From Flavobacterium sp. (GTDB taxonomy: Bacteria > Bacteroidota > Bacteroidia > Flavobacteriales > Flavobacteriaceae), in NCBI GenBank assembly GCA_023251135.1, contig JAHEZJ010000007.1, positions 20,488-84,487 of the forward strand: 64,000 nucleotides of DNA, in the 5' to 3' direction. Made by a program: the position numbers and the translations under genes. This document shows, piece after piece, positions 44,538 through 51,678 of this stretch. Below the pieces are notes generated by a model. It made no database searches. It was not told the origin of the DNA and saw nothing but the letters and a program-made list of their open reading frames with translations. Positions within the stretch are counted from its first letter, which is position 1; the number at the start of each line of letters is the position of its first letter.

Positions 44538-45629
44538 TTAGAAGCTGTTTTTATAGGTATCTAATAATAACTGAGCGGCTGCAAAAGGTGATATTTCATC
44601 ATTTTGCACCGCTTTTTTAATTTGGAGCAATTGCCCAATAATCTCAGGATGATTGTAAAAGTTTGATTTCAAATGTTCATCAATGGTTTCCATCATCCAG
44701 AATTGGTTTTGTTCTTTTCGTCTTTCCTGGAAGAAACCTGTTGAGGTAGTTGTTTCCGTATAATCAGAAATAGTAGTCCAGATCTCCGAAATACCTTCTT
44801 TGGTGATGGCACTGCAGGTAGTAACTTTTGGCTGCCAGTTTGATTTTTTGGGAGGGAATAAATGCAAAGCCCTGTTGAATTCGAGTTTGGCCTGATTGGC
44901 TTTTTTGATGTTGTCACCATCGGCTTTGTTGATTACAATTGCATCAGCCATTTCCATAATGCCGCGTTTGATACCCTGAAGTTCGTCGCCGGCACCGGAA
45001 ATTTTGAGTAGTAAGAAAAAGTCCACCATGCTGTGAACGGCGGTTTCACTTTGTCCTACACCAACAGTTTCAATAACAATCGTATCAAAACCCGCGGCTT
45101 CACATAAAATAATCGATTCTCGTGTTTTACGGGCTACACCGCCTAAAGTATCTCCCGAAGCACTGGGTCTGATAAAAGCATTTTCATCTTTTACCAGTTC
45201 TTCCATACGGGTTTTATCGCCTAAAATACTTCCATGCGAAATAGAACTGCTGGGATCAACAGCCAAAACGGCAACTTTTTTCCCCAATTGGGTTAGGTAG
45301 CTTCCAAAAGTTTCAATAAAAGTACTTTTTCCAACACCGGGAACCCCCGTGATTCCAATACGAATCGATCGATTGGCATGGGGTAAACAGCCTTTTATAA
45401 CTTCGTTTGCTTTTGCAGTATGTTCCGGATTGGTACTTTCAACCAGTGTGATAGCACGACTCAGCGCCGTAATATTTCCAGATAAAACACCCGCAATCAA
45501 TTCAGATGAAGAAGGCTGCTGTCTTCTGTTTTTTTTAATTTGCTGAATAGCAGAAACATTGGTGATTTCTGGAGGAGAAATTCCGGCTTTTTCGTGCAAA
45601 CTACCTGATCGTTTTTTTGAACCTGACAA
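44538..45629 (-). CDS. meaB: Methylmalonyl-CoA mutase-associated GTPase MeaB
   Basis: G3E-family GTPase (ArgK/MeaB) that guards and reloads adenosylcobalamin in methylmalonyl-CoA mutase. The 363-residue protein has Walker A GVPGVGKST (95-103), the AVDPSSSISHGSILGDKTRM block with switch residues, VETVGVGQSE, and NKAD as the base-specificity motif. The mutase subunits are not in this window. It is convergent with the lipoprotein gene. Confidence 0.95.
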   Translation of the reverse strand: MSGSKKRSGSLHEKAGISPPEITNVSAIQQIKKNRRQQPSSSELIAGVLSGNITALSRAITLVESTNPEHTAKANEVIKGCLPHANRSIRIGITGVPGVGKSTFIETFGSYLTQLGKKVAVLAVDPSSSISHGSILGDKTRMEELVKDENAFIRPSASGDTLGGVARKTRESIILCEAAGFDTIVIETVGVGQSETAVHSMVDFFLLLKISGAGDELQGIKRGIMEMADAIVINKADGDNIKKANQAKLEFNRALHLFPPKKSNWQPKVTTCSAITKEGISEIWTTISDYTETTTSTGFFQERRKEQNQFWMMETIDEHLKSNFYNHPEIIGQLLQIKKAVQNDEISPFAAAQLLLDTYKNSF

Positions 45630-45691
45630 AATATACTTTTTGGTAATGTAAAAGTACAGAAAACAAAAACAGTTTCAAAAAGGATTTTTTT

Positions 45692-45786
45692 TTTACAAAG
45701 GTGCAGAGGTTCAAAGGGACAAAGGTTCAAAGGTACAAAGAGGAAAAACCTTTGCGACTTTGCCTCTTTGTACCTTTGAACCTTAA
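45692..45786. repeat. Short-word repeat spacer, CAAAGGTACAAAG family, with perfect 22-bp stem
   Basis: AAGGTTCAAAGGTACAAAGAGG (45722-45743, 22 nt) pairs perfectly with positions 45763-45784 around a 19-nt loop. Further words (AGAGGTTCAAAGGGACAAAGG) precede it. A half-copy is at 59621-59658. It separates meaB from the downstream oxidoreductase gene, both minus strand. Confidence 0.85.
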
Positions 45787-45790
45787 ATAC

Positions 45791-46432
45791 TTAATAAGCT
45801 GCTGTAAAACGAACCTGGTGGTGTTTTGGGGTTTCGGTTTCGTCAGCAATTACAACGGCTAAATCTTCTACAGATAAAATACTTCTCTGATCGTCATTAA
45901 AAACAGGATTGTCTAATCCTAAGCGGTATTTTCCTGTTCTTCCGGTGGTAATACCATGATGCATTTCAAAAGCCGGACTAAAGAAAGCCCAATCCAGTTC
46001 TTTTTCTTCTTTCAGTATATTTAAATAATCTCTTGCTGCGGTTGCTCCGGCATAGTATTCTTTTGGAAAATCTGGAGTATCAACAGCTTGTAGACCAGGA
46101 GCTACAAATAAACTTCCTGCTCCTCCGATCGTAATAAAACGCTTTACACCGGATTGTTTTACGGCTTCCTGAATTGCTTTTGATCCGGCAATAAAATCGT
46201 CGTAGATGTTTGGGTTGGTCCATCCTGCGTTGTAAGCATTAACAACAACATCATTTCCTTTTAAAATTGCCGCGAGAGCAGGTACATCAAAAATGTCTGC
46301 GCTTTTCCAGTTTACATTTGCATTGTCTTTTGGATTTCTGGCAATAGCCGTGATCTCATGATTTCTGCTTGCTAATTCGTTTAAAATGGCCGTGCCAACA
46401 AATCCGGTTGCTCCAATAATTGCGATTTTCAT
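45791..46432 (-). CDS. NAD(P)-dependent oxidoreductase (YwnB-like)
   Basis: 213 residues with an atypical short-chain dehydrogenase fold: dinucleotide-binding IIGATGFVGTAILNEL (about 4-19), then DVVVNAYNAG and FITIGGAGSLFV. It lacks the classical YxxxK. The pairing with an Rrf2-type regulator on its 5' side recalls ywnA-ywnB of Bacillus. A 17-bp palindrome sits 20 bp upstream of its start. Function unknown; possibly redox- or electrophile-linked. Confidence 0.88.
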   Translation of the reverse strand: MKIAIIGATGFVGTAILNELASRNHEITAIARNPKDNANVNWKSADIFDVPALAAILKGNDVVVNAYNAGWTNPNIYDDFIAGSKAIQEAVKQSGVKRFITIGGAGSLFVAPGLQAVDTPDFPKEYYAGATAARDYLNILKEEKELDWAFFSPAFEMHHGITTGRTGKYRLGLDNPVFNDDQRSILSVEDLAVVIADETETPKHHQVRFTAAY

Positions 46433-46451
46433 AATATATAAATTTAATTAG

Positions 46452-46468
46452 TAATAAAAAATGTTACA
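46452..46468 (-). promoter_or_regulatory. Candidate Rrf2 operator 2 (before the oxidoreductase gene)
   Basis: GTAATAAAAAATGTTAC has inverted ends GTAA/TTAC. It differs from the site at 46901-46917 at one position out of 17. It lies 20-36 bp upstream of the start codon at 46432. Confidence 0.65.
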
Positions 46469-46489
46469 GTTTAGTGTAAAAAAATAGTT

Positions 46490-46897
46490 TTAGAATTGAT
46501 TAGAAAAATCTTCCAGTGAGATTCCGTCTAATTGTAAACTAACTTTTTGATTCATCTCAGCATATAAAGAACTCAAGTTTTGATTGATCTTTTTGCCAAC
46601 CGGACAATCCGGATTAGGCTGATTTTTGGCATAACCCAGATTAATGGTCTCAAAAGTCATTTCAAATATTTCCTTTAATGTAATTTTCGAAGGATCAACA
46701 GCCAGTTTTGTACCGCCGTTTTTTCCCTCTTTACTTTCAACAATATGATGTGCTTTTAAATTGGCAATTTCTTTTCTCACCAATACCGGATTCAGATTGA
46801 TACTTCCTGCAATAAACTCCGAGGATAAAAAATCATTCGGGAATTTAGTGAGTAAAGTTAAAATGTGAATCGTTATGGCAAACTTACCTGAAATCAT
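46490..46897 (-). CDS. Rrf2 family transcriptional regulator (YwnA-like)
   Basis: 135 residues with the Rrf2 winged helix: FAITIHILTLLTKFP, SSEFIAGSINLNPVLVRKEIANLKAHHIVESKEGKNGGTKLA (recognition helix and wing, about 25-67). Only one Cys is seen (PDCPVG), so the three-Cys iron-sulfur set of IscR/NsrR is absent; another signal is likely. It probably controls itself and the oxidoreductase through the paired palindromes. Confidence 0.93.
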   Translation of the reverse strand: MISGKFAITIHILTLLTKFPNDFLSSEFIAGSINLNPVLVRKEIANLKAHHIVESKEGKNGGTKLAVDPSKITLKEIFEMTFETINLGYAKNQPNPDCPVGKKINQNLSSLYAEMNQKVSLQLDGISLEDFSNQF

Positions 46898-46900
46898 ACT

Positions 46901-46917
46901 GTAATAAAATATGTTAC
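46901..46917 (-). promoter_or_regulatory. Candidate Rrf2 operator 1 (before the rrf2-type gene)
   Basis: GTAATAAAATATGTTAC has inverted ends GTAA/TTAC. It begins 3 bp upstream of the start codon (46897), where bound protein could block the promoter or initiation. Confidence 0.65.
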
Positions 46918-47024
46918 AAATTTAAGGTGTTTTTTGAAATAAAAAAAAGTTTTAACTAAAAATTAATTTTCACACAGAAAAACCACAACCTAATTTTAGA
47001 ACAAAATGTGGTAAAGGGCCTGTT

Positions 47025-47504
47025 TTAGTAGGCGGTAACAGGTTTATGCAGTGCCTGATTTCTGATCGAAGAAAAATAAACCCAACCGATAAACAAAAGC
47101 TGCAGCGGTACTCTAAACCACAAGTAAGATAGTCCTTTGCCGTTGTAACTGGCTGTTTGCAGATTGATACTATGGCTGGCGGCATAGATATTCGCGGGAA
47201 GCAAAACGATAAAAAAGAGCACAAGTAATTTAGCAGTAAGCAATCTCGTTTTCGGAATCAATAGCCCCACTGCTGCGACCAGTTCTATAACTCCTGTCGC
47301 ATAAACAATTACGGTTGGCCAGGGTAAAAAAGAGACCATCATGGCCATTCCTTTGGTAAATACAAAATGGCTTACAGCTGTAAATGCAAGCATGGCTGCC
47401 ATGGCAATTCTGGCCGCGGTTGAAATTTCAAATCTTTTTGAAGTAAGCTTTACGAAGAGTAGTGTAATTGTAAAGACACCTAGTAACACAATTAAAGTTT
47501 CCAT
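47025..47504 (-). CDS. DoxX family membrane protein
   Basis: 159 residues with four membrane segments (about 3-20, 35-60, 65-90, 95-120). MAMMVSFLPWPTVIVYATGVIELVAAVGLLIPKTR (about 54-88) is the DoxX signature region. DoxX proteins are linked to oxidative stress and quinone handling. It is 53 bp downstream of the Crp-type regulator on the same strand and likely co-regulated with it. Confidence 0.9.
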   Translation of the reverse strand: METLIVLLGVFTITLLFVKLTSKRFEISTAARIAMAAMLAFTAVSHFVFTKGMAMMVSFLPWPTVIVYATGVIELVAAVGLLIPKTRLLTAKLLVLFFIVLLPANIYAASHSINLQTASYNGKGLSYLWFRVPLQLLFIGWVYFSSIRNQALHKPVTAY

Positions 47505-47557
47505 ATCTTTTTTTTACAAAGTTGCGCAGTAAAGAGATCTGAAACAATGAACCTGGG

Positions 47558-48124
47558 TTAAGAAATACGTTTCCGTATTCTGCTCAATGCCTGTGGAGTG
47601 ATGCCAATATAAGAGGCAAGATATTTTTGAGGAATCCTTTGTATGAGCTGTGGCTGCTCGGTAAAAAGATTAAGATAACGCTGCTCAGCCGAGTCGTTAA
47701 GCAGTGAAAGTTCTCTTTTTGCTTTTTTAAGGAATAGTCCTTCGCTTGCAAGGCGTCCAATGGTATTGCCAATTTTAGTTTCGGCATATACCTCTTGAAG
47801 GTCTTCATAAGATATGCGCCAAAGCACCGTTTCTGAAAGCGTTTCAATGGTATAATTTACCGGTAATCTGGTGATAAAGGAATCGTAACCGCTTGTAAAT
47901 TCACCATCAAATACAAAGGTAAAAGTAAGATCATGGTCTTCGCCGGGGATGTAATATCTCACCAGACCTTTTTCTACAAATGAGAGGTAATTTTCGACTG
48001 TGCCCGTTTCAAGTACTGGCGTTTTCTTTGGAAATTCCTGACGTACAAGTTTGGATGAAAAAGTATGCCATTCGGCATCTGTAAGCTTGGTCATTCGCTC
48101 AAAATTGTCTCGTATTAGCTGCAT
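47558..48124 (-). CDS. Crp/Fnr family transcriptional regulator
   Basis: 188 residues from the ATG at 48124 (MQLIRDNFERM); an in-frame ATG at 48157 would add 11 residues. An N-terminal cNMP-binding-like barrel (about 15-120) lacks the arginine/glutamate signature for cAMP. The C-terminal helix-turn-helix is YLASYIGITPQALSRIRKRI, ending right at the stop, as in the FNR-like regulators of Bacteroidota. The downstream DoxX gene is its nearest likely target. Confidence 0.92.
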   Translation of the reverse strand: MQLIRDNFERMTKLTDAEWHTFSSKLVRQEFPKKTPVLETGTVENYLSFVEKGLVRYYIPGEDHDLTFTFVFDGEFTSGYDSFITRLPVNYTIETLSETVLWRISYEDLQEVYAETKIGNTIGRLASEGLFLKKAKRELSLLNDSAEQRYLNLFTEQPQLIQRIPQKYLASYIGITPQALSRIRKRIS

Positions 48125-48211
48125 TTGTTTTTTGGAATTAGAACTTAAAAATAACAAAAAAAAACTTAAGGAAGTGGTTTAAAATGTTTTACACATCAAG
48201 TAATAAATGTC

Positions 48212-48219
48212 TATTTTTG
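48212..48219 (+). promoter_or_regulatory. -7 promoter element of the AEC transporter gene
   Basis: TATTTTTG matches TAnnTTTG. It implies a transcript start near 48226, downstream of the possible ATG at 48184, so translation must start at 48235. Confidence 0.6.
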
Positions 48220-48234
48220 TCAGGACTCAATGAT

Positions 48235-49146
48235 ATGAACAACTTTATTCAAATATTTCTATTTCTCGCTTTGGGCTTGCTTTTGCAGCATATAAAGCAA
48301 TTTCCAACTCATATTTATAAGGTTTTAAATAAGGTAGTGCTTTATGTTTGTCTGCCCGCAATTACGTTGTACCATATTCCAAAAATAAAATGGAGCAATG
48401 AATTACTGTTTCCGATACTCTCGGGTTGGATTAGCTTTTTACTGGCTTTTGTATTTTTTCACTTTCTGGGCCGAAGATTGGGCTGGTCCAACAGATTAAT
48501 TGGCTGTTTGATTTTAACTGCCGGATTAAGTAATTCTTCTTTTTTGGGATACCCTATTATTGAGGCTTTGTTTGGGAAGAAAGGTTTAGAAACGGCAATT
48601 CTTGTCGATCAGCCGGGTACTTTTGTGGTGGTTTCGACGCTGGGAGTTTTTGTAGCCGCCTTTTATTCTAAAGGTAGTGCGGATTCTTTTAGTATTTTCA
48701 AAAAAATAATTTTATTCCCTCCCTTTGTTACTTTTGTTATAGCCTGTTTATTGAATGTCTGCGGATACGATTTAGATGTAAATGTTCAGTCTGTTATGCT
48801 GAAAGTGGGAAGTTTGGTAACTCCTTTGGCTTTACTTTCAGTGGGATTACAACTTACTTTTGACCGAAAAAGCCAGCATTGGCAATTTCTGCGCCTCGGA
48901 CTTTTCTTTCGGCTTATAGTAGTTCCGTTTGTTATTTTGGTTTTGTATGTTTTTATTTTCAAACAACATTCTGAAGCCATTCAAATAACCATTATGGAAA
49001 TGGCAATGCCTCCCATGATTACGGGAGCTATCTTAGCTTCGACCTATGGATTAAAGCCAAAATTGAGCAGTATGATGATTGGTTTCGGAATCCCGATTTC
49101 GTTTGTAACCCTTGCGGTCTGGTATTGTATAGTGCGTTTTATTTAG
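48235..49146 (+). CDS. AEC family transporter (auxin efflux carrier-like)
   Basis: 303 residues with about ten membrane segments. It begins MNNFIQIFLFLALGLLLQH and has the family's two-half design with GLSNSSFLGYP (about 111-121) in the first half and MAMPPMITGAIL (about 258-269) in the second. Bacterial AEC proteins export small organic acids such as malonate or malate. Substrate is unknown. The start is placed by the promoter element upstream. Confidence 0.9.
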   Translation: MNNFIQIFLFLALGLLLQHIKQFPTHIYKVLNKVVLYVCLPAITLYHIPKIKWSNELLFPILSGWISFLLAFVFFHFLGRRLGWSNRLIGCLILTAGLSNSSFLGYPIIEALFGKKGLETAILVDQPGTFVVVSTLGVFVAAFYSKGSADSFSIFKKIILFPPFVTFVIACLLNVCGYDLDVNVQSVMLKVGSLVTPLALLSVGLQLTFDRKSQHWQFLRLGLFFRLIVVPFVILVLYVFIFKQHSEAIQITIMEMAMPPMITGAILASTYGLKPKLSSMMIGFGIPISFVTLAVWYCIVRFI

Positions 49147-49258
49147 TTTTAAATACTAATTAGATAGAGCAGATAGAACTTTAACGTTTTTTTAGAAAAT
49201 CAGTGTTTTCTTTGTTCTTTTTTTGACTAATTTTAGAGAAACTAAAAAATATACAATT

Positions 49259-49897
49259 ATGTCAACATTAAGATTAGGAGATATTGCTCCGGATTTTCAT
49301 GCAGAAACAACTGAAGGACCAATTAATTTTCATGAATGGTTGGGAGATTCCTGGGGTGTTTTATTCTCGCATCCCTCTGATTTTACTCCGGTATGTACTA
49401 CCGAATTAGGAACAGTTGCCAATTATCTTCCGGAATTTACCAAAAGAAATACAAAAGTTATCGCACTGAGCGTGGATGGTTTAGAGTCTCATTTAGAGTG
49501 GATCAAAGACATCAACGAAACCCAGAATACAACGGTTAATTTTCCAATAATTGCCGACGAAGATAAAAGAATCGCAACTTTATACGATATGCTGCATCCT
49601 AATGCAAGCGACAAATTCACTGTACGCTCTGTATTTGTAATTGGTGCCGATAAAAAGATAAAATTAACGTTGACGTATCCGGCTTCAACAGGAAGAAATT
49701 TTGATGAATTGCTTCGTGTGATTGACAGTCTGCAATTAACAGCCAATTATAGTGTGGCAACTCCTGCCAACTGGAAAGACGGGGAAGACGTTGTGATTAC
49801 ACCGGCAGTTCCGGATAGTGATATTCCTGCGAAATTCCCAAAAGGATATACTCCGATAAAACCTTATTTACGTATAACTCCGCAGCCTAATAAGTAA
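49259..49897 (+). CDS. 1-Cys peroxiredoxin (Prx6 type)
   Basis: 212 residues. The peroxidatic Cys46 is in HPSDFTPVCTTELG; no other Cys is present, so it is a 1-Cys enzyme. SVDGLESHLEWIKDI and the C-terminal half (PTPANWKDGEDVVI-like, TPANWKDGEDVVITPAV) match Prx6. It reduces peroxides with an unidentified electron donor. The ATG at 49259 fits the family N-terminus (MSTLRLGDIAPDF). Confidence 0.95.
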   Translation: MSTLRLGDIAPDFHAETTEGPINFHEWLGDSWGVLFSHPSDFTPVCTTELGTVANYLPEFTKRNTKVIALSVDGLESHLEWIKDINETQNTTVNFPIIADEDKRIATLYDMLHPNASDKFTVRSVFVIGADKKIKLTLTYPASTGRNFDELLRVIDSLQLTANYSVATPANWKDGEDVVITPAVPDSDIPAKFPKGYTPIKPYLRITPQPNK

Positions 49898-49898
49898 G

Positions 49899-50038
49899 GG
49901 ACTGAGATGCTAAGGTTCTGAGGTACTAAGTTTTTGAGCCGCAAAGTCTTTTCTTGTGGATTTTTGTAAATATTAATTAAGGTTCTAAGGTATGAAGTTT
50001 TAATAACTCCAAACCTTAGAACCTTAGTATTTTAGCAC
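49899..50038. repeat. Short-word repeat spacer, family 2 (copy D)
   Basis: CTAAGGTTCTGAGG (49910-49923) pairs with CCTTAGAACCTTAG (50014-50027), one G-T. Words TACTAAG, AAGGTTCTAAGG match those of copy C at 13899. Its right arm overlaps the last codon of the antiporter relic at 50024. Confidence 0.75.
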
Positions 50039-50133
50039 CTCTTTCATAAACTCGGTCATTCGTTTTTTCTTACCGGCGCCCCAAATGATATCATCTTTTT
50101 CCAGAATCAAGTGAGATTCCGGGTTTTTAAGAG
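50024..50133 (-). pseudogene. Relic of a KefB-type antiporter C-terminus
   Basis: Read on the minus strand this stretch codes for NPESHLILEKDDIIWGAGKK and then KRMTEFMKEVLKY before a stop at 50024-50026. The end of the intact antiporter at 51679 reads NPESRLILEKNDIIWVVGDK then KRMSELLKVK. About 36 residues are kept in frame; nothing upstream is recognisable as antiporter. This marks a decayed or partial second copy, not a gene. Confidence 0.85.
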
Positions 50134-50152
50134 TTCTGTCTTAAAGACCCGG
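50118..50152 (+). terminator. Intrinsic terminator after the peroxiredoxin region
   Basis: CCGGGTTTTTAAG pairs with CTTAAAGACCCGG (one mismatch), followed by a run of nine T. It overlaps the edge of the antiporter relic. Confidence 0.8.
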
Positions 50153-50483
50153 ATTTTTTTTTTGAGATTCAAGAGGAGAGAATAATAATTTCGGGATTAT
50201 GTTGTTTAGAAGAGAGGTATAAAGAAGTGAATTGACCATTTATGAAACAAAAGCTGCCAGGTATTGAATTGGTCTCCATAATAAAAGATTGGTATGGTAA
50301 CTTTGCTGCATGAATGCTTAAATCAAGGAGTTTTGCCACCCGCACACCTGTACAAGGAATCAGTACAGGGGATTGCTAACTTTAACAATTGGTAATTTGG
50401 AGAAATCCAAAGAAGAAAACTCCACCATGATTTAAAAAAATAACACTAATTGTACAGTGAATGTCCCACAAAAAAACGTATTA
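50153..50483 (+). promoter_or_regulatory. Upstream region and long leader of the chitinase gene
   Basis: A perfect -7 element TAACTTTG (50298-50305) implies a leader of about 170 nt. The leader has a hairpin, CCTGTAC/GTACAGG (50347-50369). I see no gene in the 330 bp. The leader could give post-transcriptional control. Confidence 0.55.
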
Positions 50484-51587
50484 ATGAAATTTACACGACT
50501 TGCTTTTTTGCTTACTTTATTTAGTTTCCTTTCCTTTTTATCTTCTTGTAGTGATGATAATCTGGAAGAAAAGAAGGATCCTACGACCGAAAATCCTAAA
50601 CCTGATCAAGAACCTGTAAAACCGGATACTCCGGATACCTCAGGGAATAATGCGGGGCTAAAAGAGCTTATAAGTCAACAGCAATTTTTAGAGTTGTTCC
50701 CTTACCGTTATGGAGCAGAGCAGAGCAATAACTGGATTGTGAATCCTTCAAAAGATTTCTTTACCTATGATGCGCTGATGAAAGCGACTGATCTTATGGC
50801 CGACATAAAGGTTGTAATCGAAAGAAAAGGATGGTTTCAGAAAATAACCCGTACTAAAAAATCGACTAATGAGACCAAAGTGATTAAAGAAGACGCTGAT
50901 TTTAGTGCTTCCTGGAATACTAACGTTACAATTAGACAAGAAGTTGATTATGCAGATTTTATAAGAAGTGGTTCTTTGGAAGTTCGTAAAAGAGAACTAG
51001 CTGCTTTTTTGGCCAATATATCTCATGAAACTACAGGGGGCTGGTCAACAGCACCCGGAGGAGCTTATTCGTGGGGTTTACACTTTCGTGAAGAGGTAGG
51101 GTATGATAGTAATAGCACCACGGGTTATAGAGACGAGAATAACAAGGATTATCCTCCGGTTGCCGGGAAGTCCTATCACGGTCGAGGACCAATACAGTTG
51201 AGCTGGAACTATAATTATGGGCAGATAAGTGAGTTTTTGTATGGAGATAAAAACATATTGCTTAAAAATCCTGAAAATGTAGCCAAAGATGCTGTTTTGG
51301 CGTTCCAGACCGCAATATGGTTTTGGATGACCCCACAGGCTCCTAAACCTTCGTGTCATGCCGTGATGGTGGGTAAATGGGTGCCTGCCCAAGTGGATAT
51401 TAATGAGGGACGTAAACCAGGTTTTGGAGCTACGATTAATATTATCAATGGTGCTTTGGAGTGCAATAAAGCCGACAATGACAAAACACAATCCAGAAGA
51501 GGTTTTTATCAAAGATATTTAACCGTTCTCAATACCAGTGATCCTAATTGTGAATGTCAATGTGATAAAATGCAGCCGTTTAAATAA
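50484..51587 (+). CDS. Secreted chitinase, GH19 family, lipoprotein
   Basis: 367 residues from the ATG at 50484 (an in-frame GTG at 50457 is unlikely). The lipoprotein signal ends LSSLSSC-like in FLSSC; a Pro/Asp/Lys-rich linker follows (about 30-60). The GH19 domain has the catalytic Glu in AAFLANISHETTGGWS, SYHGRGPIQLSWNYNYGQ and the end block GFGATINIINGALEC. It cleaves chitin on the cell surface. The C-terminus has four Cys (CNKAD, CECQC). Confidence 0.93.
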   Translation: MKFTRLAFLLTLFSFLSFLSSCSDDNLEEKKDPTTENPKPDQEPVKPDTPDTSGNNAGLKELISQQQFLELFPYRYGAEQSNNWIVNPSKDFFTYDALMKATDLMADIKVVIERKGWFQKITRTKKSTNETKVIKEDADFSASWNTNVTIRQEVDYADFIRSGSLEVRKRELAAFLANISHETTGGWSTAPGGAYSWGLHFREEVGYDSNSTTGYRDENNKDYPPVAGKSYHGRGPIQLSWNYNYGQISEFLYGDKNILLKNPENVAKDAVLAFQTAIWFWMTPQAPKPSCHAVMVGKWVPAQVDINEGRKPGFGATINIINGALECNKADNDKTQSRRGFYQRYLTVLNTSDPNCECQCDKMQPFK

Positions 51588-51610
51588 TTACGGTCAAAAC
51601 CGGAACATAA

Positions 51611-51656
51611 TAAAACAGCTCACTATCAAAAATGTTTTTGATAGTGAGCTGTTTTT
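51611..51656. terminator. Bidirectional intrinsic terminator
   Basis: AAAACAGCTCACTATCAAAA and TTTTGATAGTGAGCTGTTTT form a 20-bp perfect stem between the convergent chitinase and antiporter genes, with suitable A/T flanks. Confidence 0.93.
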
Positions 51657-51678
51657 CTGAGCAGCTTATTTTTTTAAG

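Noticed and set aside
50439-50483. Use of the upstream GTG at 50457 as chitinase start
   Set aside because: The ATG at 50484 gives a proper lipoprotein signal (MKFTRLAFLL ... SSC), while the upstream start adds a polar leader in front of it.
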